In this document: piece after piece, positions 7,539 through 16,800 of the stretch
How positions within the stretch are numbered: the stretch's first letter is position 1
Layout of the letters: every line of letters starts with the position of its first letter
DNA from: Streptomyces sioyaensis
Lineage (GTDB): Bacteria > Actinomycetota > Actinomycetes > Streptomycetales > Streptomycetaceae
Direction: 5' to 3'
Assembly (NCBI RefSeq): GCF_004122735.1
Contig: NZ_SDIF01000069.1
Span: 1-34,872, forward strand
Length of the DNA stretch: 34,872 nucleotides
Made by a program: the position numbers and the translations under genes
Notes under the pieces: model-generated
The model's input: the letters and a program-made list of their open reading frames with translations, nothing else
What the model was told of the DNA's origin: nothing
Database searches by the model: none

Positions 7539-10414
7539 GGACCGTGCCCTCCCGATGTGGTTCCTGGTGGTGCGGTGGTGCCCGTGCCGTCGCCGTCGTG
7601 CGTGGCGGCGTCACGGTTGCCGGAGCCTGTGGTGTCCTCCGGGCCGGTGGTGGCCGGGGCCGTGAGGTCCGCGGCCGCCGCTGCGGGGGCCGGCGGGTCC
7701 TCGCCCGGTGGTGGCGCGCTCTCGCGCGGGTCCTCTCCGTTGTCGCGACGGCCGCGCTGCCAGCCGCGCTGGAGCGAGGCCATGCGGGCGCGGACCGCCT
7801 CGGCGTCGCGGTCGTCCGCGGCCGGATGCCGCGCCGGTGCCTGCTCCGCCTCCGCCGGGTCCTTCTTCAGCTGCGGCGCGAGGCTGGCCTGCCGTACCCG
7901 GCGGGGCAGGCCCTGGGGCGTGGTCGGGCCGGACGCGTCGTGGTCCTCGACGGGCCGCGGGCCGGCCGGGGGCGGCGGGTCCTGCGGCGCGGCGGACGAC
8001 GGTGGCCCGGCCTCGGAGCGGCGCGCGTCGCGTTCCTGGGAGCGGGCGCGCTCGGCGCCGGGCCGTTCGGCGCCCCGCTTGCCCGTGGCGTCAGGGTCGT
8101 CGACCGTTCTGCCGTGGTCGGAGACCAGCACCGGCGGACGGTGGCGGCGCGGCAGGGGCGCCAGCCCGCCGCCGGGCGCCTGGTCCCGGGTCTGCTGGTG
8201 CTGCTCGCCGTCGGGCACGGGCGGCACCGGTGCGATGCTGCGCGGTGCGGAGGACGGGCCGGCCGGGCCCTTGCGGTCCCGGTCGCGGTCGCGCTTCCTG
8301 AAGAGGCTGTCCTCGTCGTCGGCGGGAGCCGGCTCGTCCCGGTCGAGCGGCGCCTCCAGTTCGACCGGTCCGTCGATGACGGCCGGCGCGCGCCGCTCCC
8401 GCACGGGCAGCGGGCCCGGCGCCTCGGAGAGCGCGGCCAGCTTGCCCGCCGCATGCTCCAGTTCGTTGCCGACCGGGCCGCCGGGCAGGCCGTCCGCGGC
8501 GCCCTCGTCGTCGGCCCGGCCGCCCTCGGTGAGCAGCGCCCCCGGGATGAAGACGACAGCGGTGGTGCCGCCGTACGGCGAGGGCTGCAGGGAGACCCGT
8601 ACGTCCTGCCGCCGGGCGAGCCGGCTGACCACGAACAGCCCGAGCCGGTCGGTGTCGGACAGCTCGAACTCGGGGGTCTCGGCGAGCCGGAGGTTGGCCT
8701 CCAGCAGCAGATCGGGAGCCATGCCCAGACCGCGGTCGTGGATCTCCAGGGTGAAGCCGTTGGCGACCCGCTCGCCCAGCACCTGCACGGCGGTGTGCGG
8801 CGGGGAGAAGACCGTGGCGTTCTCCAGGAGTTCGGCTATCAGGTGCGTGAGGTCGGACACCGCGGGACCGTCCACCGCGAGCCGGGGCAGTCGGCGGACC
8901 TCGATCCGCTCGTAGTCCTCCACCTCGGCGACCGCCGCGCGCACCACGTCCATCAGCTGGATCGGTTTGCGCCACTGCCGGGAGGGGGCCGCGCCGGAGA
9001 GGATGACCAGGCCCTCCGCGTGCCGCCGCATACGGGTGGTCAGATGGTCGATCCGGAAGAGGTCGGCGAGTTCGTCGGTGTCCTCGGTGCGCCGTTCCAT
9101 GGCGTCCAGCAGGGTCAGCTGGCGGTGCAGCAGGACCTGGCTGCGGCGGGCGAGGTTGACGAAGACCTCGGAGACGCCGCGGCGCATCTCGGCCTGCTTG
9201 ACGGCGGCCTCGATCGCGGCCCGCTGGAGGGTGTGCAGCGCCTGGCCGACCTGGCCGGTCTCGTCCGGGCCGAATTCGAGCCGGGGCGCCTCGGTCTCCA
9301 CATCGACCTGTTCGCCGGCCGCCAGCCGGCGCATCACGCTCGGCAGCCGTACGCCGGACACCTCGTGGGCGGTCTTGCGCAGCCGGATCAGGTCCCGGAC
9401 GTGGCGGCGGCCGACGCGGAAGGAGACGACGACCGAGATCAGCAGCACGACGAAGCCGAGGACGCCCGCGATGGCCGCCTTGAGGAGGATGTGCGTGGCG
9501 ACCGGGGCCACCCGCTCCTGGTAGCGCTCGGCGGCGTCCTTGTCCATCCGGTGGAGGTCGCCGAGCACCCGCTGCGCCGCGGCGTTCCACCGCTCGGCGT
9601 TGACCGCGTGCGGTCCGTCCTTCGCCCCGGCGGCGATCACCCGGTCCTCGTACGAGGTCAGCTCGCGCGCCTTCGCCGCGTGCCAGTAGTCCTGGTAGCC
9701 GCCGCGGTCCCGGGCGGGCAGGACGGGCAGGCCGACGCGGTAGAGGAGGCGGCGCTCGGCGACCCGGTCGGACACCGACCGCAGATCGCGCGCGCTCATG
9801 CTGCCGGAGGCCAGCACCGCGGACATCAGGGCGTCCTCACGGGAGAGGGTCTCCCGGGCACGGGTGAGGGTGATCAGCGCCCGGGCCTGTTTGTCCATCT
9901 CCACATTCTCCAGCGCGTGGAGTGCGGAAAGGAAGTCATAGCCGGGATCGACAAGGGAGTTGTAGCTCTCCAGGGCCTCGTCGCGGGTGACGGTGTTGTC
10001 CTGGACCTGGGTGCGCAGCGAGCCGAGCGAGGAGAGGCCCTTGAGGACGCCGTGCATCCGGTCGCCGGCCTCTCCGGACAGGTCCTCAAGGGTGTCGCTG
10101 GTGTCGGTGTCGGCGCGCAGCTGGGTGACGGCCTCGTCGGTGGCCCGGGTCCGCCGGCGGAGTGCGTCCAGTGCGTCGGCGTCGCGCCGGTCGGCGAGGT
10201 ACAGCAGACTCTGCCGGCGCTCGTCCTGGAGCGTCAGGATGACGTTCTCCACCGGATAGCCCAGATGCTGTACGACGTTGCCGACGTCCAGCAGCTGGTT
10301 GGCCTCACGACCGGTGAGGTAGGTCGTGAACGCCCACAAGGACGTCAGGGACAGCAGTGGTACGAGCAGCAACGCCACGATCTTCCGGCGGACCGACTTC
10401 CCGCGAAAGCGCAT
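7535..10414 (-). CDS. cvnA: Conservon sensor histidine-kinase-like protein CvnA
   Basis: This 959-aa membrane sensor is the first gene of the conservon. A membrane helix at about residues 11-32 is followed by an extracellular helical region of nitrate/nitrite-sensor (NIT) type (about 50-305), a second helix (about 309-332), a HAMP-like segment, a dimerisation region (about 405-470) and a GHKL ATPase domain. In the ATPase domain the N-box is ELLENATVFSPP (528-539), G1 is DRGLGM (560-565) and the late motifs are LGLFVVSRLARR and SPYGGTTAV. The last 330 or so residues are proline-, arginine- and acidic-rich and look disordered. ATG 10414 is chosen for its GGGGAGG ribosome site and because it begins the basic leader of the first membrane helix; an in-frame start at 10756 adds unrelated sequence. 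Its signal and phosphorylation targets are unknown. Confidence 0.93.
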   Translation of the reverse strand: MRFRGKSVRRKIVALLLVPLLSLTSLWAFTTYLTGREANQLLDVGNVVQHLGYPVENVILTLQDERRQSLLYLADRRDADALDALRRRTRATDEAVTQLRADTDTSDTLEDLSGEAGDRMHGVLKGLSSLGSLRTQVQDNTVTRDEALESYNSLVDPGYDFLSALHALENVEMDKQARALITLTRARETLSREDALMSAVLASGSMSARDLRSVSDRVAERRLLYRVGLPVLPARDRGGYQDYWHAAKARELTSYEDRVIAAGAKDGPHAVNAERWNAAAQRVLGDLHRMDKDAAERYQERVAPVATHILLKAAIAGVLGFVVLLISVVVSFRVGRRHVRDLIRLRKTAHEVSGVRLPSVMRRLAAGEQVDVETEAPRLEFGPDETGQVGQALHTLQRAAIEAAVKQAEMRRGVSEVFVNLARRSQVLLHRQLTLLDAMERRTEDTDELADLFRIDHLTTRMRRHAEGLVILSGAAPSRQWRKPIQLMDVVRAAVAEVEDYERIEVRRLPRLAVDGPAVSDLTHLIAELLENATVFSPPHTAVQVLGERVANGFTLEIHDRGLGMAPDLLLEANLRLAETPEFELSDTDRLGLFVVSRLARRQDVRVSLQPSPYGGTTAVVFIPGALLTEGGRADDEGAADGLPGGPVGNELEHAAGKLAALSEAPGPLPVRERRAPAVIDGPVELEAPLDRDEPAPADDEDSLFRKRDRDRDRKGPAGPSSAPRSIAPVPPVPDGEQHQQTRDQAPGGGLAPLPRRHRPPVLVSDHGRTVDDPDATGKRGAERPGAERARSQERDARRSEAGPPSSAAPQDPPPPAGPRPVEDHDASGPTTPQGLPRRVRQASLAPQLKKDPAEAEQAPARHPAADDRDAEAVRARMASLQRGWQRGRRDNGEDPRESAPPPGEDPPAPAAAAADLTAPATTGPEDTTGSGNRDAATHDGDGTGTTAPPGTTSGGHGP

Positions 10415-10785
10415 GGCCTCCCCTACGTCAACCCCGGCGCACGGGGGTGGTGTTCCGTCAACAAACGGCGCGAGCCTACTACTGTCGGGTGACCTAGCCG
10501 AAGGCCTCTCGTGACCTCGGGGAGACCGGCCGCGCGGGATCGTCATGAGTTGTCCGCCGATTCCCGGACAACCCGCCCCGCGTTCGACGACCCGGTCCGC
10601 GCGTCGGTGTCCGACGGCCTGCCGGGCGGTTGGCCGGTTTTTCTCTACCCCGGGTAACCCTGTGCGGCTCCGGTGCGTGACCATGGAGGGGTACGGGGTA
10701 CGACACCAGGGGCATGTACCGGGCGAAATGCGGGCAGTCCCCAAGGAGTCGGACACGGGGCACGTGCGGGGAGGGTGACGCGTTC
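10415..10785. other. Divergent intergenic region cvnA / small membrane protein
   Basis: About 370 bases without a convincing gene. Short open frames here have no ribosome site and no recognisable domain. The region must hold the cvnA promoter and the promoter of the divergent small membrane-protein gene, but I see no clear -35/-10 pair or palindrome. A GGGGTAC direct repeat occurs near 10688-10701. Confidence 0.5.
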
Positions 10786-11169
10786 ATGGACACCGGCAGA
10801 CGGCCGTTGTGGCAGGAGGAGCCGGCCACCCGGCCCCGGATGGCGGATCCGGTGCGCACCGCCGCGGTGCGTGCCGTCATCATCGTGGCCCTCACACTGA
10901 TTCAGGCCATGGTGGCGTTCCTGTGCACGCTGGCGGGCTCCTGGTTCGCGTTCCCCGCGGTACTCAGCACGGTCGCCAGCACCGTGGTCGCCACCTGGGG
11001 CGTGCTGGACGTCTGGGTCACCCGGCAGGTGTGGGTGCAGCGCAACGGCGTGCAGTCGCAGCCGAGCTCCACCGCCCGGGAACTGCGCCGGGAGCGGCGC
11101 CGCGCGCGGCGGCAGCGGCGCCGGGAGTCACGGGAGGGCCCGTCGCGGGCCTCGCGCACGGCGGCGTGA
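10786..11169 (+). CDS. Small basic membrane protein, function unknown
   Basis: I do not recognise a named family. The 127-aa product has two predicted membrane helices: about residues 26-47 (VRAVIIVALTLIQAMVAFLC) and 50-75 (GSWFAFPAVLSTVASTVVAT). A tryptophan-containing loop and a C-terminal tail of about 30 residues very rich in arginine follow (REERRARRQRR type). The tail should face the cytoplasm and could bind nucleic acid or acidic lipid. ATG 10786 is chosen because GGGGAGGG lies about 10 bases upstream; a start at 10714 would add 24 residues without support. It diverges from cvnA and converges on the Rieske ferredoxin gene. Confidence 0.75.
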   Translation: MDTGRRPLWQEEPATRPRMADPVRTAAVRAVIIVALTLIQAMVAFLCTLAGSWFAFPAVLSTVASTVVATWGVLDVWVTRQVWVQRNGVQSQPSSTARELRRERRRARRQRRRESREGPSRASRTAA

Positions 11170-11190
11170 ACGGCCGGGCGGACCCGGGAT

Positions 11191-11523
11191 TCACGCGACG
11201 ACGGCCGCTTCCCGTACGGCGGGCCGTACATGAATCATGCCGTCCAGGACACTGACCTCGTGGGTGCGCACCGGCCGGCGGGCGGGCAGGCAGGCGGCAG
11301 CCCCGGTCCGCAGGTCGAACAGCGCCGCATGCAGCGGGCATTCCACGAAGCAGCCCTCGACCCAGCCCTCGGAGAGCGAGGCGTCCTGGTGGCTGCAGGT
11401 GTCGTCGACGGCGTAGAAACCGCCCTCGGCGTGGAAGATCGCGATGGCCGGCGTGGCGTCGTCGATCTCGATCCGTACGGACTCACCCTCGGGCAGGTCC
11501 TCGATACGGCAGACGGGAATCAT
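11191..11523 (-). CDS. Rieske [2Fe-2S] ferredoxin
   Basis: A 110-aa, single-domain Rieske protein of the kind that passes electrons to ring-hydroxylating or demethylating oxygenases. The cluster ligands are complete: C43-x-H45 (TCSHQD) and C62-x2-H65 (ECPLHAALFD). It lacks a leader peptide and membrane helix, so it is cytoplasmic. ATG 11523 has a GAGGGGGG ribosome site. It diverges from the iclR-type gene across a palindromic region. No oxygenase subunit or reductase lies beside it, so its partner is encoded elsewhere. The nearby mycothiol-dependent formaldehyde dehydrogenase suggests a demethylation pathway, but this is inference from neighbourhood only. A NirD-like role is possible but less likely. 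Confidence 0.9.
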   Translation of the reverse strand: MIPVCRIEDLPEGESVRIEIDDATPAIAIFHAEGGFYAVDDTCSHQDASLSEGWVEGCFVECPLHAALFDLRTGAAACLPARRPVRTHEVSVLDGMIHVRPAVREAAVVA

Positions 11524-11555
11524 CTGGCCCCCCTCTCGCTGATCGGTATCATGTG

Positions 11556-11594
11556 TTCTGAATAACGCATCGCAGAGCGCGATGCGCAACAGAA
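11556..11594. promoter_or_regulatory. Candidate operator between the Rieske gene and iclR
   Basis: An 8-bp-arm inverted repeat, CGCATCGC (11566-11573) and GCGATGCG (11579-11586), lies in the divergent promoter region. An outer pair, TTCTG (11556-11560) with CAGAA (11590-11594), surrounds almost the same centre. The right side reads GCGCAAC-AGAATC, similar to GCGCAAC-CAATC in the dehydrogenase promoter. It is a plausible IclR-type binding site controlling both genes. Confidence 0.5.
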
Positions 11595-11683
11595 TCCAAG
11601 CCGGGGAGCGGGCCGTCAAGGGCTTCCCGGCAGATGCCTTCAGACGTGCCCCGCGGGGCCACCGGGTGGTGACACAAAGACCC

Positions 11684-12490
11684 ATGTCGAACACGAACGA
11701 TGCGGCAGACGACCGGTCCGAGGAACGGCGCGCCGGGGCGGGATCCGTCCAGTCCGTGGACCGCGCGGTGAGCGTGCTGGAGATCCTGGCCAAGCTGGGT
11801 GAGGCCGGGGTGACCGAGATCTCGGAGGAGCTGAGCGTCCACAAGTCGACCGCGTTCCGGATCCTCGGGGTGCTGGAGCACCGCGGTCTGGTGGAGCAGG
11901 AGAAGGAGCGCGGCAAGTACTACCTGGGCGCCGGGGTGCTGCGGCTGGCCGGCGCCGCGGCCATCCGGCTGGACATCTCGCAGGAGGGCCAGCCGGTCTG
12001 CCGGGCGCTCGCCGAGGACACCGGGGAGACCGCCAACATCGCGGTGCTGGACGGCGACGCCGCGGTCAACATCATGCAGGCCAGGGGCTCCGCGGCGGTC
12101 ACCGCGTACAACTGGCTGGGCCGCCGCACCCCGCTGCACGCCACCGCCAGCGGCAAGGTGCTGCTGGCGCATCTGCCGGCACAGCGCCGGGAGGCCCTGG
12201 TGACCCGCAAGCTGCCGCGGTTCACCGAGCACACCCTGACCACGGCGGCCGGCCTGCGCGAGCAGCTGACCGCCGCGCTCGCGGACGGGTTCGCCTGCAC
12301 CAGCGAGGAGTTGGAGATCGGGCTCAACGCGGTGGCGGCACCGGTGCGGGCGCACGACGGTGCGGTGATCGGGGCGATCGGCCTCTCGGGGCCGGCGTAC
12401 CGCATGGAGCGGGAGCTGCTGCCCGAGCTCGCGGAGCGGTCCGCGAAGGCGGCTGCCGACCTCTCCCGCCGCATGGGGTACGCGGGTTGA
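11684..12490 (+). CDS. IclR-family transcriptional regulator
   Basis: A 268-aa regulator with an N-terminal winged helix and a C-terminal IclR effector domain. The recognition region is TEISEELSVHKSTAFRIL, about residues 45-62. The effector domain runs from about residue 95 to the end and includes GRRTPLHATASGKVLLAHLP and ATS/EELEIGLNAVAAPV patterns typical of the family. ATG 11684 is preferred because an in-frame ATG at 11582 lies inside the palindrome and would add 34 residues with no family match; its ribosome site is weak. It is divergent from the Rieske gene and 229 bases upstream of the formaldehyde dehydrogenase gene, so it probably regulates one or both. Effector unknown. Confidence 0.9.
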   Translation: MSNTNDAADDRSEERRAGAGSVQSVDRAVSVLEILAKLGEAGVTEISEELSVHKSTAFRILGVLEHRGLVEQEKERGKYYLGAGVLRLAGAAAIRLDISQEGQPVCRALAEDTGETANIAVLDGDAAVNIMQARGSAAVTAYNWLGRRTPLHATASGKVLLAHLPAQRREALVTRKLPRFTEHTLTTAAGLREQLTAALADGFACTSEELEIGLNAVAAPVRAHDGAVIGAIGLSGPAYRMERELLPELAERSAKAAADLSRRMGYAG

Positions 12491-12495
12491 GGCGG

Positions 12496-12570
12496 CTTGC
12501 GGAAAATCCCCCTTGACGGATCCCTTGCGGACTTCCAGCATGTCTCCCATAGCGCAACCAATCGCGCTAT
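12496..12570 (+). promoter_or_regulatory. Candidate control region of the mycothiol dehydrogenase gene
   Basis: A perfect inverted repeat with 7-bp arms, ATAGCGC (12549-12555) and GCGCTAT (12564-12570), lies about 150 bases before the dehydrogenase start. Upstream, CTTGCGGA occurs twice (12496-12503 and 12524-12531, 28 bp apart) around a TTGACG hexamer (12513-12518). The segment could bind the adjacent IclR regulator. A matching -10 box is not obvious. The gene itself has a good AGGAGTGAG ribosome site. Confidence 0.45.
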
Positions 12571-12719
12571 AGGCAACACGGAGACAGGGGTGGGCCGCCC
12601 ACCGCCGCTGTCCCCGCCCGCTCACCGCGCACCACTCCCACCCCTCACAGGCATCCGTGCCACCTCACGCGTGCTACCCGCCCCTGCCGCCACCGCAGGC
12701 GCTGTTTTAGGAGTGAGAC

Positions 12720-13805
12720 ATGCCGCACGAAGCCCGCGCCGTCGTCGCCCTCAAGAAGGGCGCCCCCGTCGAGGTGCTGCCGATCCTCGTACCCGATCCC
12801 GGTCCGGGCGACGTGCTCGTGACGGTCCAGGCCTGCGGGGTGTGCCACACCGATCTGCACTATCGCGACGGCGCGATCGGCGACGACTTCCCCTATCTGC
12901 TCGGCCACGAGGCGGCCGGGGTGATCGAGGAGGTCGGCCCCGGCGTCACGGACCTGGCGCCCGGCGACTATGTGGTGCTCGCCTGGCGGGCGCCCTGCGG
13001 ACAGTGCCGCTCCTGCCGCCGCGCCCGCCCCTGGTACTGCTTCGCCTCGCGCAACGCCGGCCGGGCCATGACCCTGATGGACGGCACGGAGCTGACCGCG
13101 GCCCTGGGCATCGGCGCCTTCGCCGAGAAGACCCTGGTCGCCGCCGGGCAGGCGGTGAAGGTCGATCCGTCGGCCCGCCCGGAGGCCGCCGGCTTGATCG
13201 GCTGCGGGGTGATGGCCGGCTACGGCGCCGCCGTGCACACCGGCGAGGTGGGCAGCGGGGACACCGTCGCGGTGATCGGCTGCGGCGGGGTCGGCAACGC
13301 CGCCATCGCGGGCGCCTCCCGGGCCGGCGCACGACGCGTCATCGCCGTCGATCTCGACGACGGAAAGCTGGACGCCGCCGAGCGGTTCGGCGCCACCGAC
13401 ACCGTCAACTCCCGGGGCACGGACCCGGTCGAGGCGGTCCGTGCGCTCACCGGCGGGCACGGCGCCGACGTGGTGATCGACGCGGTCGGCCGCCCGGAGA
13501 CCTACCGGCAGGCGTTCTACATGCGCGATCTGGCGGGCACGCTGGTCCAGGTCGGGGTGCCCGGTCCGGAGATGCGCATCGACCTGCCGCTCCTCGATCT
13601 CTTCTCGCGCGGCGGCGCACTGAAGTCGTCCTGGTACGGCGACTGTCTGCCCAGCCGCGACTTCCCCGTACTGATCGATCTGTTCCTGAGCGGCAAGCTC
13701 GATCTGGAGCGGTTCATCAGCGAGACCATCGCGCTCGACGACCTCGAAGCGGCCTTCGCGAAGATGCAGCGCGGGCAGGTCCTGCGGTCGGTCGTCGTGG
13801 TGTGA
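12720..13805 (+). CDS. mscR: S-(hydroxymethyl)mycothiol dehydrogenase (mycothiol-dependent formaldehyde dehydrogenase)
   Basis: This zinc- and NAD-dependent medium-chain dehydrogenase oxidises the adduct of mycothiol and formaldehyde (or nitrosomycothiol), as known for actinobacterial orthologues. At 361 aa it has the family length. Catalytic zinc ligands are in ACGVCHTD (C42) and LLGHEAAG (H63-E64). Four structural-zinc cysteines are at C93, C96, C99 and C107 in APCGQCRSC...WYC. The NAD fold contains VIGCGGVG. Sequence blocks such as GIGAFAEKTLVAAGQ and GGALKSSWYGDCLPSRDFP are characteristic of this subfamily. In many actinobacteria a metallo-beta-lactamase-fold hydrolase follows this gene; here the next gene is the convergent SMC-like one. 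Together with the ferredoxin and iclR it may handle formaldehyde from oxidative demethylation (inference). Confidence 0.93.
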   Translation: MPHEARAVVALKKGAPVEVLPILVPDPGPGDVLVTVQACGVCHTDLHYRDGAIGDDFPYLLGHEAAGVIEEVGPGVTDLAPGDYVVLAWRAPCGQCRSCRRARPWYCFASRNAGRAMTLMDGTELTAALGIGAFAEKTLVAAGQAVKVDPSARPEAAGLIGCGVMAGYGAAVHTGEVGSGDTVAVIGCGGVGNAAIAGASRAGARRVIAVDLDDGKLDAAERFGATDTVNSRGTDPVEAVRALTGGHGADVVIDAVGRPETYRQAFYMRDLAGTLVQVGVPGPEMRIDLPLLDLFSRGGALKSSWYGDCLPSRDFPVLIDLFLSGKLDLERFISETIALDDLEAAFAKMQRGQVLRSVVVV

Positions 13806-13832
13806 CCGTCCGCAGGGCCCCCGCGCCACGGC

Positions 13833-16800
13833 TCACCCGGCGGTCTCGTCCAACTGCTCCGCGGACGCGGACTCTTCCTGCTCCTCCGGCTCCTCCGGCT
13901 CCTCCGGCTCTTCCGGACGGCGGTACATCCGTGTCGCCGTGATCTGGCCGTGCACCGCTTCGCCGGACGGGTCCGGCTGCGGCAGGCCCGGCCGCAGATG
14001 CTCCTCGACGCTGATGTACTTCAGTCCGGCCCGCAGGTCGGCATCGTTGCGCAGCCGGATGACCAGCGGGAACTCCGCGAGCGCGGTGGTGTCGAAGAGG
14101 CCGGTGGTGTAGAGCAGCTGGACGCCGAGCGCATCGGCGACCGCGCGCTGCAGCTCCAGCAGATAGGTCGCGTTGGCGCGGCCGATGGGGTTGTCCAGGA
14201 ACAGCGTGCCGGCGTGCCGCTGCTTGTCGCGGCCCCGGTCGTTGCTGCGCAGCGCCGCCATCGTGCAGTACAGCGCGATGGCGGCGGTCAGCAGCTGGCC
14301 GCCGGAGAACACATCGCCCATCTGCCCGACCGGTACCCGCTCGGCGCGCAGCACCGCGTCCGGCTTGAGGATCTCCACGGCCACCCCGCGCGGCTGGAGC
14401 GCCGCGCTGACCCCGCGCAGCAGCAGGGACATCCCGTCCCGCCGCAGATCGCTGTTCTTCTTCACGGCCGCGCGGGTCGCCTCGTCGATGACCTCGCCCA
14501 GCCGCTCGGTGAGCGTGGCCTGGTCGGGGTCCTCGAAGCGGATCCGCAGGAACTCCTGCCCGGACCACTCCCCCAGCCCCTCGGGCAGCCGGGACAGCCG
14601 CTGGGCGGAGCGCAGCGTCGTCAGCGACGACTCGACCAGCCCGCGGAGCCGGTCGACGATGGAGTCGCGGTTGCGCTCCAGCTGCGCCAGCTCGTCGGTC
14701 AGTACCCGCAGCCGCGGGGCGAAGGCGTCCGCCCACTTGGCGGCGTGGTCCGGGAGGGCCGAGGCGGGCAGCTCGCGGATCTGCTGGCGGGCGGGGGTAC
14801 GGACCTGTTCGTAGCGGGTGGAGTTGGCGTGCCGCACGAGGATGTCGCTCGCCTCGCGCACCGCGGACTCGGCGGTGGACAGGTCGGCGGCGCAGCCGCG
14901 CAGCGAGCGGCGGGACTCGGCGGCGTCCTGCCGGGCCTGCGGCAGCGCGCCCGCGTACGGCTCGATCGGCTCGTCCGCCGCGTCCTCGGGGTCGTTGTTG
15001 TCGCGCAGCAGGTCGCGCAGCAGCGCGGCGGTCTCGTCGAAGCCGCCGGCCGCGTCCTCGGCTCCGCGGTGGGCGCGCAGCAGCTCCTCGTGCTGCGCCC
15101 GGGCGCCCTCCAACGCCTCGGTGGCGGTGGCGAGTTCACCGGAGGCGGTGCGCAGCAGCTCCTTGGCCCGGTCCGCGTCGGCGGGCACCAGCTCGTCCGG
15201 CAGCTCGGTGTGTGCCTCGCCGTCGGTGGGGGCGAGGCGTTCGGCCTCGCCGCGCAGCCGGCCGAGCTGTTCACTGGCGGCCGAGGCGCGCGTCTCCAGC
15301 ATGTGCACCCGGGATTCGGCGCGGGACGCGGCGGCCTGCCGGGACGGGCCGTCGGCGGCGTCCGGGCTCTCCAGGAGGGCTTCCGCGCGGGTGCGGACCT
15401 TGTTGGTGAGGCGGTTGAGCTCGGCCAGGGCGGCGCTCTCGTCACCCTCGGCGCGGGCCTGTTCGGCGCGCAGATCCGCGCCGACGCCGACCTTCTCGTA
15501 GAGCTGGGAGGCGGCGCGGTAGGCCTCGCGCAGCGCCGGCAGCGAGGCGCTCGCCCCTTCGGGAGCCTCCCCCAGGTCGTCCGGTACGCCGGCGATCTCG
15601 GCGCGCTCGGCACGCAGCGCGCGGGCAGTGCGGCGGGCGTCGTCGGCGGCGCGCTGGGCGGCCCGGCGGTCCTCGTCGGCGGCCCGCGCGCGGTCCACGC
15701 ACTCCTCGGCGCGAGCCTCGAACTCGGCCGCCTCGTCGGCGAGTTCCCGCTGCCGGGACTGCCAGGAGGCACGCTCGCGCAGCCGGTGGGCCAGCCCGGC
15801 CAGCAGATCGGCGGCGCGGCGGGCACGCTGGGCGGTCTCCTGCCGCTCGTCGCGCACCCGGGTGGCCTCGGCCGCGGCCTCCTCGGTCCCGTCCCGGGCC
15901 GCACGGGCCTCGGCCAGCTCGGCGGCGGCCTCCTCGGCGGCCGCCCGCGTCTCGTCCGCCGCGGCCGCGAGTTCGGCCAGACGGCCGGCCGGGCAGCCCG
16001 TACGCCACGAGCCGAGCCGGGCGGCCAGCGCACGGTCCCCGGCGAGCCGGGCGGCCAGCGCCCGGATCTCCTCGTCGCGCTCTATGGCGCGCGCCCGCAG
16101 CGCCTGCCGCTCCTCGTCCGCGGCGGACTCGTCGTGCATCGCCGGGTTCGGCGGCACGAGGAAGACGCCGGATTCCCGCTCGTCAGCGGCGGGCGTGGGC
16201 GCGAGCAGCGCGGCCGCGGTACCGACCGCGACGGCCGACCGCGGCAGCAGTGCGGCCTGGGCGAGCACCTCGCGGGCCCGGGCATGGGTCTCCGGGTCCG
16301 TGATGATCACGCCGTCGACGAGCTCGGGGCGGGCGGCGAGCACCCGGGTGTGGTCGGCGGGGTCGACGGACTGGGCGAGATAGCGCCAGCCCGGCAGCGC
16401 GGGCACACCGTGCTCGCCGAGGTACTCCACCGCCGCCAGCACATCGGGCCCCGGCGGCAGCAGACCGCCGTCACCCAGCGCGCCGAGGATGCGGGCGTCG
16501 TCGGCGGCGGCCGTCCGCAGGTCGAACAGCTGCCGTTCGGCGGCCGCGACGCCCTCCTCCAGGAGTTCGTGCAGCCCGTCGGCGTTACGGTCCAGCTCCT
16601 CGGCGGTCAGCGAGCCGGCGACGGGACGGCGCGGGACGCCCTGGTCCGCCCCGGGCGTCCCGGGCGCGGCCGTACGGGGCGCGGGCACGCCGACGGACTT
16701 CGCCTCGGACTGCGGAAGTCCGAGGAGGTCGGCGAGCCGCTGCTCGGAGCCGAGGGACTCGGCGGCCCGGCGCTCGGCATCGTAGGCCCGCCCGGCGGCC

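Noticed and set aside
7424..10492. A 1022-codon plus-strand frame opposite cvnA
   Set aside because: Antisense shadow of a gene with clear sensor-kinase domains; no ribosome site and no recognisable motif.
10415..10756. Longer start for cvnA at 10756
   Set aside because: The added 114 residues are low-complexity, whereas ATG 10414 has a GGGGAGG ribosome site and begins the usual basic leader before the first membrane helix.
11582..11683. Longer start for the IclR regulator at ATG 11582
   Set aside because: That codon lies within the palindromic operator candidate, and the extra 34 residues are basic and unlike IclR N-termini.
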